A stretch of DNA of 64,000 nt, taken from Drosophila pseudoobscura (lineage: Eukaryota > Arthropoda > Insecta > Diptera > Drosophilidae). The stretch's first letter is position 1. Each line of letters starts with the position of its first letter. Shown piece after piece: positions 15,101 through 27,130 of this stretch. The position numbers were made by a program, and so were the translations under genes. The stretch is from NCBI RefSeq assembly GCF_009870125.1, contig NC_046680.1, positions 17,627,501 through 17,691,500 on the forward strand, written 5' to 3'. The notes below the pieces were generated by a model that was not told the DNA's origin, ran no database searches, and worked only from the letters and a program-made list of their open reading frames with translations.

Positions 15101-18100
15101 TATTTTGACACAACCCCTGGTTTGGTTTGGAATAGGTCCGAAATATCTGTGTTCCATCCAAAGGCATCGCTTAGATTCTAAGCATAAAACCATCTAAATA
15201 TGAAACACTTTAAATAATAATCAATAAATAATAAAGTAAATATTTTTTGGGAAATTTATATAATTAATATGCACAAAATAATCAATTTTAATACGAAATA
15301 TATTTATTTTAAATATGTATTATATTTCGATAAAATATTTTCTCTCTCGTTGCAAAATTAAATGGCATAAATATTTTATTCTGGGCGTTTACATTTTCCA
15401 TCTTCCGTCTTAGTTTCCATTTCAATCCCACAATCAGACGGCAACAGGGCGTGAGAGGTCACAAAAATTGGCCCCCGAAACTAAATGCAATTTAAAACAA
15501 GTTGTGGTCACACCCCCCCGTCTTTCAGGGCACCCCCTGGACACCCATCCAGTTGTTGGGAGGAGTATTGTGTTTCAAACCATCTTGTAACTATTTAAGC
15601 GGCAATTTGTATTTTATTGCCAACTTTGGACTCTGACTCCGACTCAGCCGTCTCCTCCATCTGCAGTTTTTCACATCCATATCATTCCGAAAATTCTCGG
15701 CTTTCATTTAGCTGGCCTTTATCGTTGATAAGTTAAATGCTGGCTCCAGACGTGGACGTGGACTTCATCTGTAGTAGTGCGTAGTACGTGCATTCACATG
15801 TGGAGGAGCACACAGCCGCTGTCGGGGTACGGGGAGTACGAGGAGCAAGGATGAGCAGCACGGGTCAGCACCCTGAAGGGTCTGTGTCCGGGTCTGGGCT
15901 CTGTCCCTGACTCTCGTTGGACAACTTAACTACGGTTCACTTTGTTAAGTTGAGTTTTGCACAGTTTTAAATTCAATTAGTTGTTGCGTGCCACTCCCCC
16001 ACCCGCCCCTGCCAGACAGCACCCATTGTCTGAAATTCTGTGACTGTGGAATCTGGGAAATGTCAGCTACAGCAGCAGCAGTAGCAGCAGCAGTTTCCAA
16101 CCAACCATCCGACATTCGTCAGATACTTTACGCATTCGAGATACAAAATTGTTTGGGTTCTTTTTTTTGTTCTGCTTTAAAATTCATGGAGGAGCGAGTA
16201 AGTGGCACAGCAGCTGATGCGACGATTAAATAAATAAGGGGATCCCACATCCACTTCCCTGCCAGGGCTCTCTGTACCATAATTTAATTTCCACCCAACG
16301 CCCCACACCCGCTCTGCATTTGTAACTGTAGCTGTAGCTGTATCTGTATCTGAAGCTGGAGCTGTATCTGTGGATATTCTTCATAGAGTTTGGCGCCGCT
16401 CGAGTTTAGGGGCTTAATGCGGAAAGTTTTGCGCTCTTTTTATGTGGCGCTTGTGCTCGAGAGTGTGTCGAGTGCCCCCGATGCCAATTGGTTATTCTAT
16501 TTACACAAAATGAACTTCTCGCCAGAGCCCACAATAGCAACAGCAATAATGAGGCACGGACACGGACACAAACCACCCCGGAGCCTGGCAGCCGCCCTAC
16601 AAACATGGAGAATTAGCGAACGCGGCATACAAAAGCCTTTAAGTGGCCAAAAGTTTCGGCCAAAACCCCTTTACAGTGGCAGGGTCCCTGTCCCCAAACT
16701 ACCCACAGGACATAAGAAAACCCGTCCTCCCAACTCCAGCCTCGGCTCAAAGTTTTCGTTAAAGACAATTTAACTTTGCAAACTGATACAAAATGTCCGC
16801 CCGTAGGTCCCTCCAGCCCTGCGCCATGTTAATCAGTGCTGAATGTGGCTCTAATGTGTTGTTTAGAGCGCAGCACCGCGGTACCGCTGCTCCTCCCTCC
16901 AGGATAATCCTTGCCCTGGCGGCTGGTGGCTGGCGGCTGGCGGCTAGCGGCTTCCGTTCTTCAATAGATACTACAATTGAAGGTGCCACGCAAGGGTGTT
17001 CGATTCACTTTACTCTTGTTAATATTCCAATTAGGTGCACAAGTTGAGAGAGTTTTGCAACTGGAAACTTGAAAACTGCTACGTGGCCTCGCGTGGGGGA
17101 AAACTTCTTGCACGGCTGCTTGTCGGTCAGGGTCCTGGAGGAAGGTGCTGCTGCCAACATGACAAAGTGTCATGTCAATTGAACTAGAAATCCACTCGTA
17201 GACAGTTCATTTCTATCTTTTTCATGCTTCTGCCCCTCTCCCGCCCACAGCCAAACAGGCAAGCCAACAAGTCTCCTAGTTTTTCCTCGGAAAAGTTTGC
17301 AGGAAGTTATGCTTTCCACAATTCTTAGTGTTGGGCTGAAAAGCTGTCATAATTATGGCATCGTTAGAGTCAATCTTTGCCTGAATTCACGGACTTTTGA
17401 ATCATACAAAAGCAAACAAAATAACACGGGGCAGGCACTAGTCAGTGGATGGATACTCTAACGATAGAAGGAATTGTGTGCTCCCATAGCTCGTGCACAT
17501 TACAGGCATAGCTGGACTGACTCCAGTCCGATCACTCGCTGCTCTCTTCGTATTCTGGTGCTCTCCCGGCACTCTTAGTACTCCCGCAGCTTGTGCTCTC
17601 AGCAAGAGGTGGTCCGCCCCCGCAAATAACTCTCTTTTATGGTCTAATTTTTCTCAGCTCAACAGAATACTTCGTTCTTTCTCGCATCAAACACCTAAAA
17701 GCGCTCGTAGTAGAACTCAGCGTAAAATAAGACCCGAAGGAGAGTTGGCGGACCACCGCTTATCTCTACTCGATCTTTACCTTGTTTTCTTACAAAAGAA
17801 AACTTGAACAAATCTTTATGATACCTTCAATAACAAAATCATTTTGATGCAATAACGAAAAATCAATTAAAACCAGAAGCTCTCGTCTCTCTTTTTCCAT
17901 AGCCGCTTTGATTCAATGTGGGAAGAGCATTTGGGTTCTATTTATGATAGAAATTGAAAGCATCTGCATAAAATTATAATAATTTCGAAAAGTGTGTTAT
18001 TATTTATTCAAATTGATTAATTTATGGCGGGCATTAATAGATTAAAATACACATATATTCATATGGTAATGTTAGTGCATAAGTGGTTTTATTTTCAACA

Positions 18101-19137
18101 TACGTATTTTCCGCTTCAGGGAATGTGTTTTGTTTACTCATTTCGATACACTCCGAGTATTGCAACGTATTTGAGCTTCTACTTAGGCGGAAAAACTGTT
18201 CTTGTTTGCGCTTTTCATTGTTTCATATCTCGGGCGACAGTTTAATGGGAAAACTTTTGCCCTCTCACTCTATCTCTCTCTCTCTCTGTCTCTCTCTCCA
18301 CTCCTTTCGCAAGCCGTTAAGCCAACAAGGAGAGAGAGAAAGAGAGAGCTTTGCGCCCTAAGCCTAAGTCCCCCCCTTGTGCCACACTTAATGCATCCTA
18401 GCTAAAGCTGTGCTTTGTTAATTTTTTTGTAGGAATATCCAGCAGCCCTGGACTTCAGCGCCGCCCCACCGATGTCCATGGCCCATCTGCAGCCCATTAC
18501 AGTGACGTCACAGGCGGCGGCGCTCCTGTCCAGCAATGGCGGAGCGACGCTCATCGGTAACGGAACGGCCGGAGGCTCGGGCACACTGAGACGGGGCATA
18601 CTGCGCGGTGTACCCCAGCCGGATGTCACCCACCACACGACGGCGGTCAGCGGCAGTCCCATGCAGATGCTGCACGACCTGCATCCTGTCAATCTGAGCG
18701 CCACCACCCTCACCACGAGCACCATGCTCAACGGCAGCATGACGACGGCTGCGGCCACGAGCACGCTGCCCCGCCAGCCCCACGGCATCCTCAAGGATCC
18801 GAACCGCAGCAAGCAGCAGCAGCATCAGCAGCAGCAGCAGCTCCAGCAGCAGCACCATCTGCAGCAGCAACATCAACAGCACCAGCATCAGCAGCTTCTG
18901 AACGCCAGCCTAGTGGGCGTGGGTGTGCCCGTCTCCGCGCCCATGGGCAGCCTGCAGATACTCAATCTGCCAGCGCAGGGTGGTGGAATGGGCAGCAACC
19001 TGCTGATGACCACCAGCGCCACCTACGACCCCACGGGAGCGGCCATGAGCAGCTTCAACGGGGGAGCCGCCGTCTCTGCTGCCTCCGCCAGTGGCATCCC
19101 AGTGGCCTACACGGATGCGGACGGGCATCTCGTATAG
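6041..19137 (+). CDS. sns: Nephrin-like Ig-superfamily receptor, cytoplasmic tail exons (sns, 3' part)
   Basis: Four exons splice in frame: 6041-6195, 7255-7366, 12286-12470 and 18433-19137 (stop TAG). They give about 385 residues, close to the roughly 376-residue cytoplasmic domain I recall for Sticks-and-stones, the myoblast and nephrocyte adhesion receptor that pairs with Kirre/Roughest. No signal peptide, Ig domain or membrane segment is in the window, so the ectodomain lies upstream. The visible tail is rich in tyrosines (YAPSSYNDT, PEYID, STYLVEG, GIYIPSP, SDRYLSYPPMEYP), has proline clusters able to bind SH3 domains and one PPRY motif. It has a Q/H-rich block encoded at 18808-18900 and ends in DADGHLV. 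Family knowledge: the SNS tail signals through SH2/SH3 adaptors to actin during myoblast fusion. The paralogue hibris is the main alternative; the tail length and, from memory, the locus favour sns. Confidence 0.75.
6196..7254 (+). other. sns: sns intron
   Basis: An intron between two verified tail exons. It holds short GA/CT repeats and a CT-rich tract at about 7228-7252 that doubles as the 3' splice-site polypyrimidine tract. No further exon is supported. Confidence 0.7.
7255..7366 (+). CDS. sns: sns tail exon b with PPxY motif
   Basis: A 112-nt exon (phase 0 to 1), preceded by a long CT-repeat polypyrimidine tract and TTCAG, with donor G|GTAAGT. It encodes DEARKKAASTYLVEG followed by a PPPRY stretch. 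The PPRY (7312-7323) fits the WW-domain ligand consensus PPxY. The frame joins exactly to the exon at 12286. Confidence 0.75.
7367..12285 (+). other. sns: sns intron, repeat-rich
   Basis: A large intron without a credible coding segment; the longer open frames here are low-complexity. It contains a (GT)n microsatellite (8301-8324), CT/GA tracts and an AT-rich block (about 9137-9775) flanked by inverted GATACCC/GGGTAT-type ends that may be a decayed mobile element. Confidence 0.65.
8301..8324. repeat. (TG)n microsatellite
   Basis: Twelve uninterrupted TG dinucleotides, adjoining a (CT)n tract just upstream, inside the sns intron. Confidence 0.95.
12286..12470 (+). CDS. sns: sns tail exon c, proline- and tyrosine-rich
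   Basis: A 185-nt exon (phase 1 to 0) bounded by TTTCCAG and ATG|GTGAGT. It encodes a proline cluster (YIPSPSPAPPPDG) followed by five closely spaced tyrosines (GSYYNMNSDRYLSYPPM). It is a candidate SH3 and SH2 docking segment; which tyrosines are phosphorylated is not visible from sequence. Confidence 0.75.
13988..14028. repeat. Compound (AT)n(GT)n microsatellite
   Basis: A run of AT dinucleotides passes directly into GT-rich repeats within the sns intron. Confidence 0.9.
14361..14374. repeat. Poly-C run
   Basis: Fourteen consecutive C residues followed by a CA dinucleotide run. Such a run is prone to sequencing-length error. Confidence 0.95.
18433..19137 (+). CDS. sns: sns terminal coding exon
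   Basis: The acceptor is TTTTTTTGTAG and the exon starts in phase 0 with EYPAALDFSAAPP. It encodes a low-complexity Ser/Thr/Gly-rich tail with GILRG and a GILKDPN motif, then a glutamine/histidine-rich run (18808-18900), and ends in AYTDADGHLV before TAG at 19135. GC content and codon use are typical fly coding DNA, in contrast with the flanks. Confidence 0.8.
   Translation, partial: EYPAALDFSAAPPMSMAHLQPITVTSQAAALLSSNGGATLIGNGTAGGSGTLRRGILRGVPQPDVTHHTTAVSGSPMQMLHDLHPVNLSATTLTTSTMLNGSMTTAAATSTLPRQPHGILKDPNRSKQQQHQQQQQLQQQHHLQQQHQQHQHQQLLNASLVGVGVPVSAPMGSLQILNLPAQGGGMGSNLLMTTSATYDPTGAAMSSFNGGAAVSAASASGIPVAYTDADGHLV
18808..18900 (+). repeat. sns: CAG/CAT repeat encoding Q/H-rich tract
   Basis: An imperfect trinucleotide array inside the last sns exon encoding mostly Gln with His and Leu. 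Its length is likely to vary between alleles and species; it stays in frame. Confidence 0.9.
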
Positions 19138-21837
19138 CTGTAGGCTGGGGCTGGTGTCACAATCGCCACCAGCAGGAGCGGCAGCGGCAGTCCCCCTGAG
19201 TCCCGGTACTAGTGCCCCAAACGAGGAACGGGGGCACGGGCACACAGCTTTGAAGTTAACCTATCGTCAACCTACCTAACATATACAGAATATATATCTA
19301 AGCGATGTAGTTTAGGAGCTTTCTCTTCGGGTGGGGTCCAGTGTCTCCGCATAGTCCCTGGCTCCAGGCAGCGGTTGTCCATCCCTGTCCATCCTAGAGG
19401 CCAGGACAGCTCTAACGTTCCTTCCATTACCTTATTCAAATCAGCCAACGAATTAGTTTATGTAAATTTTATCCAAATTTTTGTTACTCTCTTTCTTCGT
19501 TAAAGCCCCAGCAGCCCAGACCAGCCCCAACAACCCGCCCACTCAATGGTTGGGTGTTTATTTAGATAAGGAAAGCGGCGGCAGCATGGGTGGGGGTGGC
19601 ATTTGGGAGTGAGCATAATTTTGCAGAGAGTTTTACTAATTAGCCGGCAGCAGGAATAACAAAAACTCTCAACAGAGAGGCGCAAAGGCAGTGGCAGTGG
19701 TAGTGGCAGCACCAAAGGGGCAGGAGGGAAGTGAAAATAATTTGAAATTTTCTTTAGTGGAACGCGAAACGGTCCAAAGCCGTTTGACAGCTCCCTGGGG
19801 CGTGCTCGGGGCTCAAGTCGACTGGGCACGTGATTGCCCTGGACGAACGGCAAACAGCACAGCAGAAGCAGCATCGGCATCGGCATCGGCATCGGCACCG
19901 GTGCCGGCCATGGTCGCCAAAAGTTGAAGGTTGACAGCCGCTAGCTGGGCTGCTCCCCAGCTCCTGAAAAATATTGACAGGCCGCCTCTCTTGACTAGAC
20001 GGACACCCTGGCGAAACAGGATTCACAGAGTTATGTTGAACAGGAATGTTGTTTGTAGTAAAAGTTTCTGGTTCAAAATCCTAGACAACAAGGCGGCTTC
20101 CCTCTATTCATCTTCTGAAATATAAAGAAAAATAAAGATTTAATATCTTTCTCTATATTTTGATATTCCATTATTATCAGTTCATATATAAAAGGTAAAA
20201 GGTATATTCCTCTTTTATCCAATTGCCGTTGAAGAAATGTTGAAGAAGGTTGTAGGAGTGTAGGAGCCTTGAAATTCATTATTCAGACTCTTCTGTAAAC
20301 ACATTCATGGCAAAAGATACTTATATCCCAGATACCCAGATGGAAAGGCTCCTCTGCCACGCCTTCAGTCGCATACAGAAGCATTCTCTGGGTCTATCCT
20401 TCAGAAGGCATTCATCGAGTACTAGTCGGAGTGGAGTGGAGTGGCTTTTGCCGCACATAAACAGTTTTCATTTGCCACTCGTCGCAGTTCAGCGAGCGTG
20501 ACATGGGGAGAATCCTTGGATGTGGATGTGGGAGTGGAAGTGGGAAGTGGAATTGGGAATGGGGAAGGGGAAACTAGAATTAGAACTGAGAATCGGAATC
20601 GGAATGGGGATGGGAATGTGCACAACGACGCCCATTAGCTGTGGCATTGAAGACAATCTGAGAATTTCTAGGACCCGTTTGAAGCCTTGTTGAGGCGAAA
20701 GCATAAAACACACGCTGTCTGCTCTTCCTTCTTGAATGCCAGTTGCTTTGGCTTTGACTTTGGCTTTGGCTTTGTAGCTCTCGAGATCTCCAAGCATCGG
20801 GGATAATTGCTTCAGCTCCAGCTCCAGCTCCAGCTCCAGTTCCAATTCCAACTCCTTGAAACATAGAGATAGAGCGAGTGTGTGTGGATTTTAATATTCA
20901 TTTAGATGTAATTGCTGGAGCGGGATCTCAATGCAGCTCCTCCCACTTCTGCGGTGGATTATCACAAATGAATAACTGCTCTCTGCTCTGATTTGGGGGA
21001 ATTTCAAGATGGTGGGCCAGAAGAGAAGAAGGAGACCCAAGGAAAACTCGCTTGAGTGTGTAATTAAAAGTGAAATTATCTTTGAAATTAACGCATAGAC
21101 AAAGGGAAAAGAAAACCCCCACAAAGACAAAGGGGGAATCTTCCAAAAGTTGCTGAAAAACGAAAGAAAAAGAGACCCAGAAAAAGAAATGAAGAAAAAT
21201 GTGCGAAATGCTGCAAATGGAATTAAGAATTAAAATGAAGCCGCTATTGTATGAGTCTCTCTGTGTGCGTGTGTGTGTATCTGTGTATCCACCACGCCCA
21301 CACATTGTACGTATATTCATTTCTGGTGGGGATTTCCGCTATTGAATAATTGTGATTGCAGTTGCCGCAGATAAAAGTTAAATGAGCAGGAAAATTCGGG
21401 GAATTATAATGGTGGGTGGGTGAGGTCATTACCTGTTGTTAAGGTCAGGAATTCAATTTTTGAGCACAAGGAAAAATGAATATGGAACCATATGCTGCCG
21501 CCAACCAGAGACAGAGACAGAGACAGACCCAGAGCCAGGGGCTTGGGAGGACTTGGGACATCGCGACTCTCTCTACAACTTATAGATACGTGTATTGTAT
21601 AGCTTATTACCCATCTCTTAGTGCGGCCAAAATTGCATTAACAATTAGCATTTACTCGCAACTCGTGTACGTGTGTGTGAAACGATTAGGATTTATATAC
21701 ATATATCTAAGTAGCTAAGAACCGCAGAAGAAACCGAATTCAATGTCAGAACTACTCTCATCCAATCAGCAAGCCAAAAAACACGACAACAAAAAAAAAA
21801 AAAAGAACACATTTTTCCAATTGTAACATACTACGAG

Positions 21838-21893
21838 CGATTAACGATTAAATATAAACGATTAACGATTAACTATAAACGATTAACGATAAA
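21838..21893. repeat. Tandem CGATTAACGATTAA repeat
   Basis: About 2.6 copies of a 21-nt unit built on CGATTAACGATTAA plus an AWATAAA spacer. It lies in the putative sns 3' UTR. Confidence 0.85.
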
Positions 21894-21920
21894 GAAAGGA
21901 TAAATGCAGGTATATCAATA

Positions 21921-21944
21921 CACACACACACACACACACACACA
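21921..21944. repeat. (CA)n microsatellite
   Basis: Uninterrupted CA dinucleotides, about twelve copies. Confidence 0.95.
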
Positions 21945-22823
21945 TACAAAAAGAACCGATTTCACAGATGTAAAACGTAGAATAGAATCTCGACTCGAAA
22001 CTCTCAAGAATGTTTCTCTTAGAAACCCGCTCTCAACCCGAACCTAAAGTTTTGGTGCTTGACAGGCAATATATGTACTTTAGGACGTACGACAGAACAC
22101 ACTATATAATATATATTTAGATATATAGCTATAACTAATACCGCAGCTCCACTAGCAGCACTTCCCGAATCGTGGCATTCGAAACAAATGTGTCCGCTCG
22201 CTTATGGGAAACTTGTGCAGCGAATGTTGTGCCCGTGTGCCCTAGTGGAACAGGTCGAATAACGCGCTGTTTTCTTAGGGATAACTCACTGCAATTACTG
22301 AATGGAAAGTATCTGGTAAAAGTAAATATATCTATTTGCATTCTTGCCGCCCGGGGCGCCCGAATCTTGTATGTCTTCCCCCGCCAGCTTCTGAAGGAGA
22401 GTAACTCTGACGATTGTGTTTCTGTGTTTGTCATTGATTTCGATCTGAATACGTATTTATATTTATAGTACCTATGTATAGTTTAGGACTTACATTTAAC
22501 GAAATAAGACTTATTGTAGATAATTATTATGTTACAAACAATTAACGAAAATCAAGTTGTTCGATTTGTACGTTTTTGCCAAAGAGATATATTTGTTAAA
22601 CAAAGAAAAAACATCGATGTGCTGCTTGCTTGCTGATTGTTTCACTCTCTTTCTCTCTCACTCTTTAAATAATTAAATCAATTTTCAATTGTTGTACACG
22701 TACGATTAAGCCCATCTATTCTATCCCCAATCTATCGTTTAATATACAACAGAGTAACAGAGTAAACGGAGAGTAAAATTCGAACAGAAGACACACAAGA
22801 CTTGAAATACCAGAAGCTAGATT

Positions 22824-22949
22824 AAAGATGAATGATTAATGCTAAATGTTAATTCAACCTTGAACTTAAATAGTAACAGGGGGATAAAGATGAATGAGTA
22901 ATGTTTAATTCTAAATGTTAATTCGAACTTAAACTTAAAGAGTAACAGG
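22824..22949. repeat. 62-nt tandem duplication
   Basis: Two diverged direct copies begin at 22824 and 22886. They share AAAGATGAATGA, CTAAATGTTAATTC and AGTAACAGG in the same order, with a few small indels. Confidence 0.85.
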
Positions 22950-23050
22950 TGAATGTGAAACGAGTGGTTATTGAGTTTTACTTAGTCTGTATTTGTGTAT
23001 GTATGTATGTATGTATGTCTAAGCTCTGAGATTAAATATACACAAAGGCT

Positions 23051-26000
23051 AAAGCATTGTACAGTAGCCGCCAGGGGGCAAAACAATAATTAAAAAAAGC
23101 GTAAGATTCATAAGAAATGACACACAAAATGCATAGTTTGTAGACGCAATCGCCATCTCTGATAAATTGTATAAAAAAGAAAAAGAAAAACACTCTCGTA
23201 AGGGAAGATACCGACAAAAATATGGAATGTAATGCATATGAAACCTAATGCATTTTTAAACCAAGATCTGTTAATAAATGAATAATATAAAAAACGAAAA
23301 ACGAACAATGAATACCAAAAATAATCCAAAATGCATTTTCTTTTGTTGTCTCCAGAAGCAGATATGTACATACCTAGTCCCGACTGCGTGGGACAAAAGA
23401 CAGAGCCGATTACGGTTCACAAAAGACAATTTAATGGCAAAACTTTCCATTGACAGGCAGGACTTCGTCTCCAATAACGGCAGAGCAGAGCCACACCACT
23501 ATCCGTCTTGCTATCCGGTGTGGCAGAAACAAAAAGAAAAAATTGAATTCCTTGTAAAACTTACGAGCTGGCATTAATTTTAACAGCATCTCAGCCGGTG
23601 GCAGGACGCCGTCCGTCGTTCGCCTCCTTCAAATTACGTATACGGCCCATTGAGCGGACATGTGGGTGCGTGGTGCGTGAAGGAAACACCACCGGGTGGG
23701 GATGGGTGGTCCATTATTCTCTCCTGACTGACTTTATGACGCTCATTCGATGGGCTGCACAAATAGCAGCTCGTTTTTCATTTAAATGGAAGTTAATTAG
23801 TTCCGCCAAACCAAAAAAAGAACAATAGAATGAAGCCCGAATAAAGGGAAAATAAAATGTACCTCTGCCGAAACAGGGCGTGGTCAAAAGTATTCTTTGG
23901 CTGAAATTGATTGATTTATTCCCTTTCGACATCCACTTGCCAGGCTTCCTGTTCTGCTTGGGACTTCCACGAAAACTTTGGCTTTCATTGCCACCTCCAC
24001 TTCAGTTTCTACTTCCGCTACTGCTGCTACTATTGCTCCATCAGTTGTTGCCGCAAATTGATTCAACAAACGGGGGCAAACAAGCCAAGCCTGCCCGTGA
24101 TGGGCCTTCAATTAATGGGTGGGATGGTCGGCGAACCGACCTTGCAAGTAAGTACGAATAAAACCTGCAGGACACGAAACTTCTGGCAGCTCACAAGGCA
24201 GCTACCGTGTGGCATACAAAAATACTCTTCAAACTAGAGACAGCACGAATAAGTTTTTTTATTGGCGAAGGAGTTTCAGTCACTTTGCAGCCATTAAAGT
24301 GTTGTCTGCCGTGAGGCTATAAAAGATTTCGTAAAGCTAACCGCTGTGAAACTGGAAAAACTGTTTGCTATGAAACCCATAATATCATTTGTTTAACACG
24401 AAAGTTTTAATGCTGTCTGAATTGAACCTTTTAGGCTGATTGCTATGAAACTCCCAAAGGTGTTTGCTATGTGACCCCTAGAGCTGTTTGCTATGAGACA
24501 CCTAAAGCTGTGTGCTATGAAACTATAGAAGCTGCTTGCTTTTATTATTATTATATTTTATATTCAGAAAACTAATCTTTTTTTACCACATTATAAAATT
24601 TGAAAATATGGCTGACTTCAATTTGTATCATATTCATTTATTTATACGTTTCGCTATGGCGCACATTTTGATGCACGGACACTAAATAAGGATAACCCCA
24701 TTGATTGTTTCGCCAATTGTTTTTACGTCCATATCAGTTGCATCTTCGCCACCTATGGTTGAGATTTAAAAAAAAATAAAAAAAATCTATTTTGTTCGCT
24801 TTTCCCAAAGTTTTCTTTTGTAAAAATCATTTCCTGGCAAATACGAACAACTGAATTTGAGACAAATCGCCCCAGCCGTTGTCAATTGATGAATTGTTTA
24901 CTCCATTCTAAAATGCTTACATAAAATGCATACAAAATCAAATTATCAATCATTAAGGCATTCCCATTGCATTTCAAGGGTATTCGAACTTCGACCAATG
25001 GGACTATCATTCAATTTGTTCGACATTCTTTTTTAGCTTTCTTTATGAATGCAGGTGACACAAGTACCCCCCTCCGGGCCGTACCTGAGAGAGACGAGAC
25101 TGTTCTTTCCAGATGGCAGCGATGGCCGTCAAAAGGAACAAACCTCAATGGCGACAGCGTGGAAATGCACGTCACAAGTACTCGAACAGTTCATCTGGCC
25201 GAGTAAATGGAAAAGTTTTGTTTGCTAAACTTTTGGGGCAGCACGACAGCGGATGGAGAGGAAGGTGCAAGTCTGAAGTCCACAGTCCAGAGTCCGCAGA
25301 GTCACTAAGGAAACAATGACGACCGAAAAACTTTTTGTCGGTGGCATAATCATTGTCATGGCCATTGACGCAAGGATTTGCAAATTATCAGGGAAACAAC
25401 TTGGACCCGGGACCCATGTGCGACGACATGGCAACCACGTGGGCCAATCGCTGCCGTGGGAGAACAACTGTGAAATTCCATCATTTAATTTAATATTCGG
25501 CTGGGTCAGAGGGCAGGGAAACCGGAGAGAAGGTAGCCCCAGTGTCTGGACCGCAGCAATGGGCCGGAGGCTGAGGTGGCGGCTGGGTCTGGAGCTGGCA
25601 TAGAAAGCAATTACGCCTTTGGTGGAATAGCCAGCTGACAATCAAAGAAGCCGCACCCATAAACAGCCCGGAGAGCTGAGGTCGAAGCCGCAGGCATTAC
25701 GGATTCCGCTCCATAGGAACCGCAAATGGCAGCTGGGGGAGTGCCCGTGCCCGTGCCCGTGCCCCATCGCTCTCCCCGTCCATCGTAATGAATTGTGGCG
25801 AACCCGAAAACCCATAATGCCAAAACACACTTAGAGAGATACACAGAGAGACACAGTGGGAAATGATGGGAGGCAGTTTGCATACGAGTACGGGTACGGG
25901 TACGAGTGCGAGTACAAGTATATCTTCCCCTTTCCGGTTGCCTGCACAATTCTTTGGATCCTTCCTTGCAAGGATCACGCATGCAGTTGCATCAACATCC

Positions 26001-27130
26001 TTTTTGTTGCGGCTTCAATGCACCAGAAAGCTCCGATTTCTGCTCATCCGTATTGTTTTTCATAAAACTCATTTGAGAGGGCGTGCCAGTTTTATCTTTG
26101 AACAGCAGAAACAGCAGACACAGCAGAAACAGTAGCAGGAAGAAGCCTTACACTTGGCTAATTTGGGGCCTAGCCCCCATCTGGCTGTGCCTCTGCCCTG
26201 CTAGTGACTCAAGTGCATGCCTTGGAAGGAATTGCAATGAAATGCGCAATAATTCAAATTACGCATCCGCCGCATGGTACACAAAGCAAGAGCTCTAACC
26301 AAACCCTTTTCCAAGCCCCCCTACTATTACTAGAACTAGGCTGCTTGGGAGCTATCTTCCCAATCGTCTGTCAAACCGAATGCTGTTTTGATACCCCGTA
26401 GACGAAAGTCTAAAATTGTTCCGCCTGAACGCATCGCTGTCAAGCCAAAAAGAGACTCGAAGAACGAATGAGTTTGGCGACAAAAATATGATTTCATTCA
26501 TTAAAAGCTGACAAGTTCAAGTTGAATGAGTGTATACGATAGATGCACGAATATAGTCGACATATGATTTATTTTTAGCACAACTATTACAGCATCATCA
26601 TCATCAACGACTCGTCGTCTTGGCAGGCCGTCGTTTAGCAGCGAGGAAGCGGTGGCCCACACAGAGGAGACGCCAAAGACAGCGATGTGCTGACAATTAT
26701 ACAAGAAAACCGAAAAACCTTTTAAAAATGTGTTTTTATTTTGTTTTCTCGGTGGGGTGCGGGAGGGCACTCGTCTTCGGCATTTCCTCGAGCCTCCAAC
26801 AGCTGATTCCTAGCCCCAAAGCATCAAAATACCGGAGAGCAATTGGAGCGAAATAAAGAGTGTACGTGCGAGTGTGGTGTGTGTGAGTGTGTGCAGCAGC
26901 AAACAAGCAACAAGCGATGAGGCGAACAAAATCACGGCCAAAACGGCAAAGTCGGCGAGAAAGTGCTTCGGGCGAATATCTTGCACAGTGGGGCAAAACA
27001 TAGAAGTGCCTGTTATCAATCGATCTAGGACAGAGCAGGGCATATACGCTTTTTGTCTATAGATAGTCAGGTTTTTAATGTAATATGCCATTTTCCACAA
27101 ATTGCACATGGAAATTACAGCATCCCATTT
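23051..27130. other. Intergenic DNA between sns and RyR
   Basis: No convincing exon, RNA gene or intact transposon. It holds a 24-nt tandem repeat (24435-24540), a CCGTGC-type hexamer array near 25741-25765 and a GGTACG/GAGTAC array near 25888-25920. It probably contains regulatory DNA for the flanking genes, but nothing specific can be named. Confidence 0.5.
24435..24540. repeat. 24-nt tandem repeat, core TTGCTATGAAAC
   Basis: About 4.5 units with consensus GCTGTTTGCTATGAGACMCCTAAA start at 24435, 24459, 24483, 24507 and 24531. A further degenerate unit sits at 24361 and a partial one near 24343, so the array was probably once longer. Confidence 0.85.

Larger units (their letters stand above)
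12471..18432 (+). other. sns: sns intron, repeat-rich
   Basis: The largest sns intron seen here. It carries a CAG tract (about 12951-12985), an (AT)n then (GT)n compound microsatellite (about 13988-14028), a 14-base C run at 14361-14374 followed by CA repeats, and AT-rich stretches near 15200-15360. I see no exon with supported splice sites and no RNA gene. Confidence 0.65.
19138..23050 (+). other. Probable sns 3' UTR and flank
   Basis: Follows the sns stop codon. It is AT-rich beyond about 21.4 kb and has no coding signature. It contains tandem arrays (CATCGG-type near 19870-19905, GCTCCA near 20815-20840, a 21-nt repeat at 21838-21893, (CA)n at 21921-21944 and a 62-nt duplication at 22824-22949). 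AATAAA hexamers occur at 20131-20136 and 23273-23278; which one ends the transcript cannot be decided without cDNA. Confidence 0.45.

Noticed and set aside
20489..20864. Frames reading as Glu-Leu or Ser-Gln dipeptide repeats
   Set aside because: Translations of GCTCCA/GGCTTT hexamer minisatellites, not genes.
21838..21944. CRISPR-like appearance of regularly spaced repeats
   Set aside because: The repeats are contiguous minisatellite units without unique spacers, in a eukaryotic genome.
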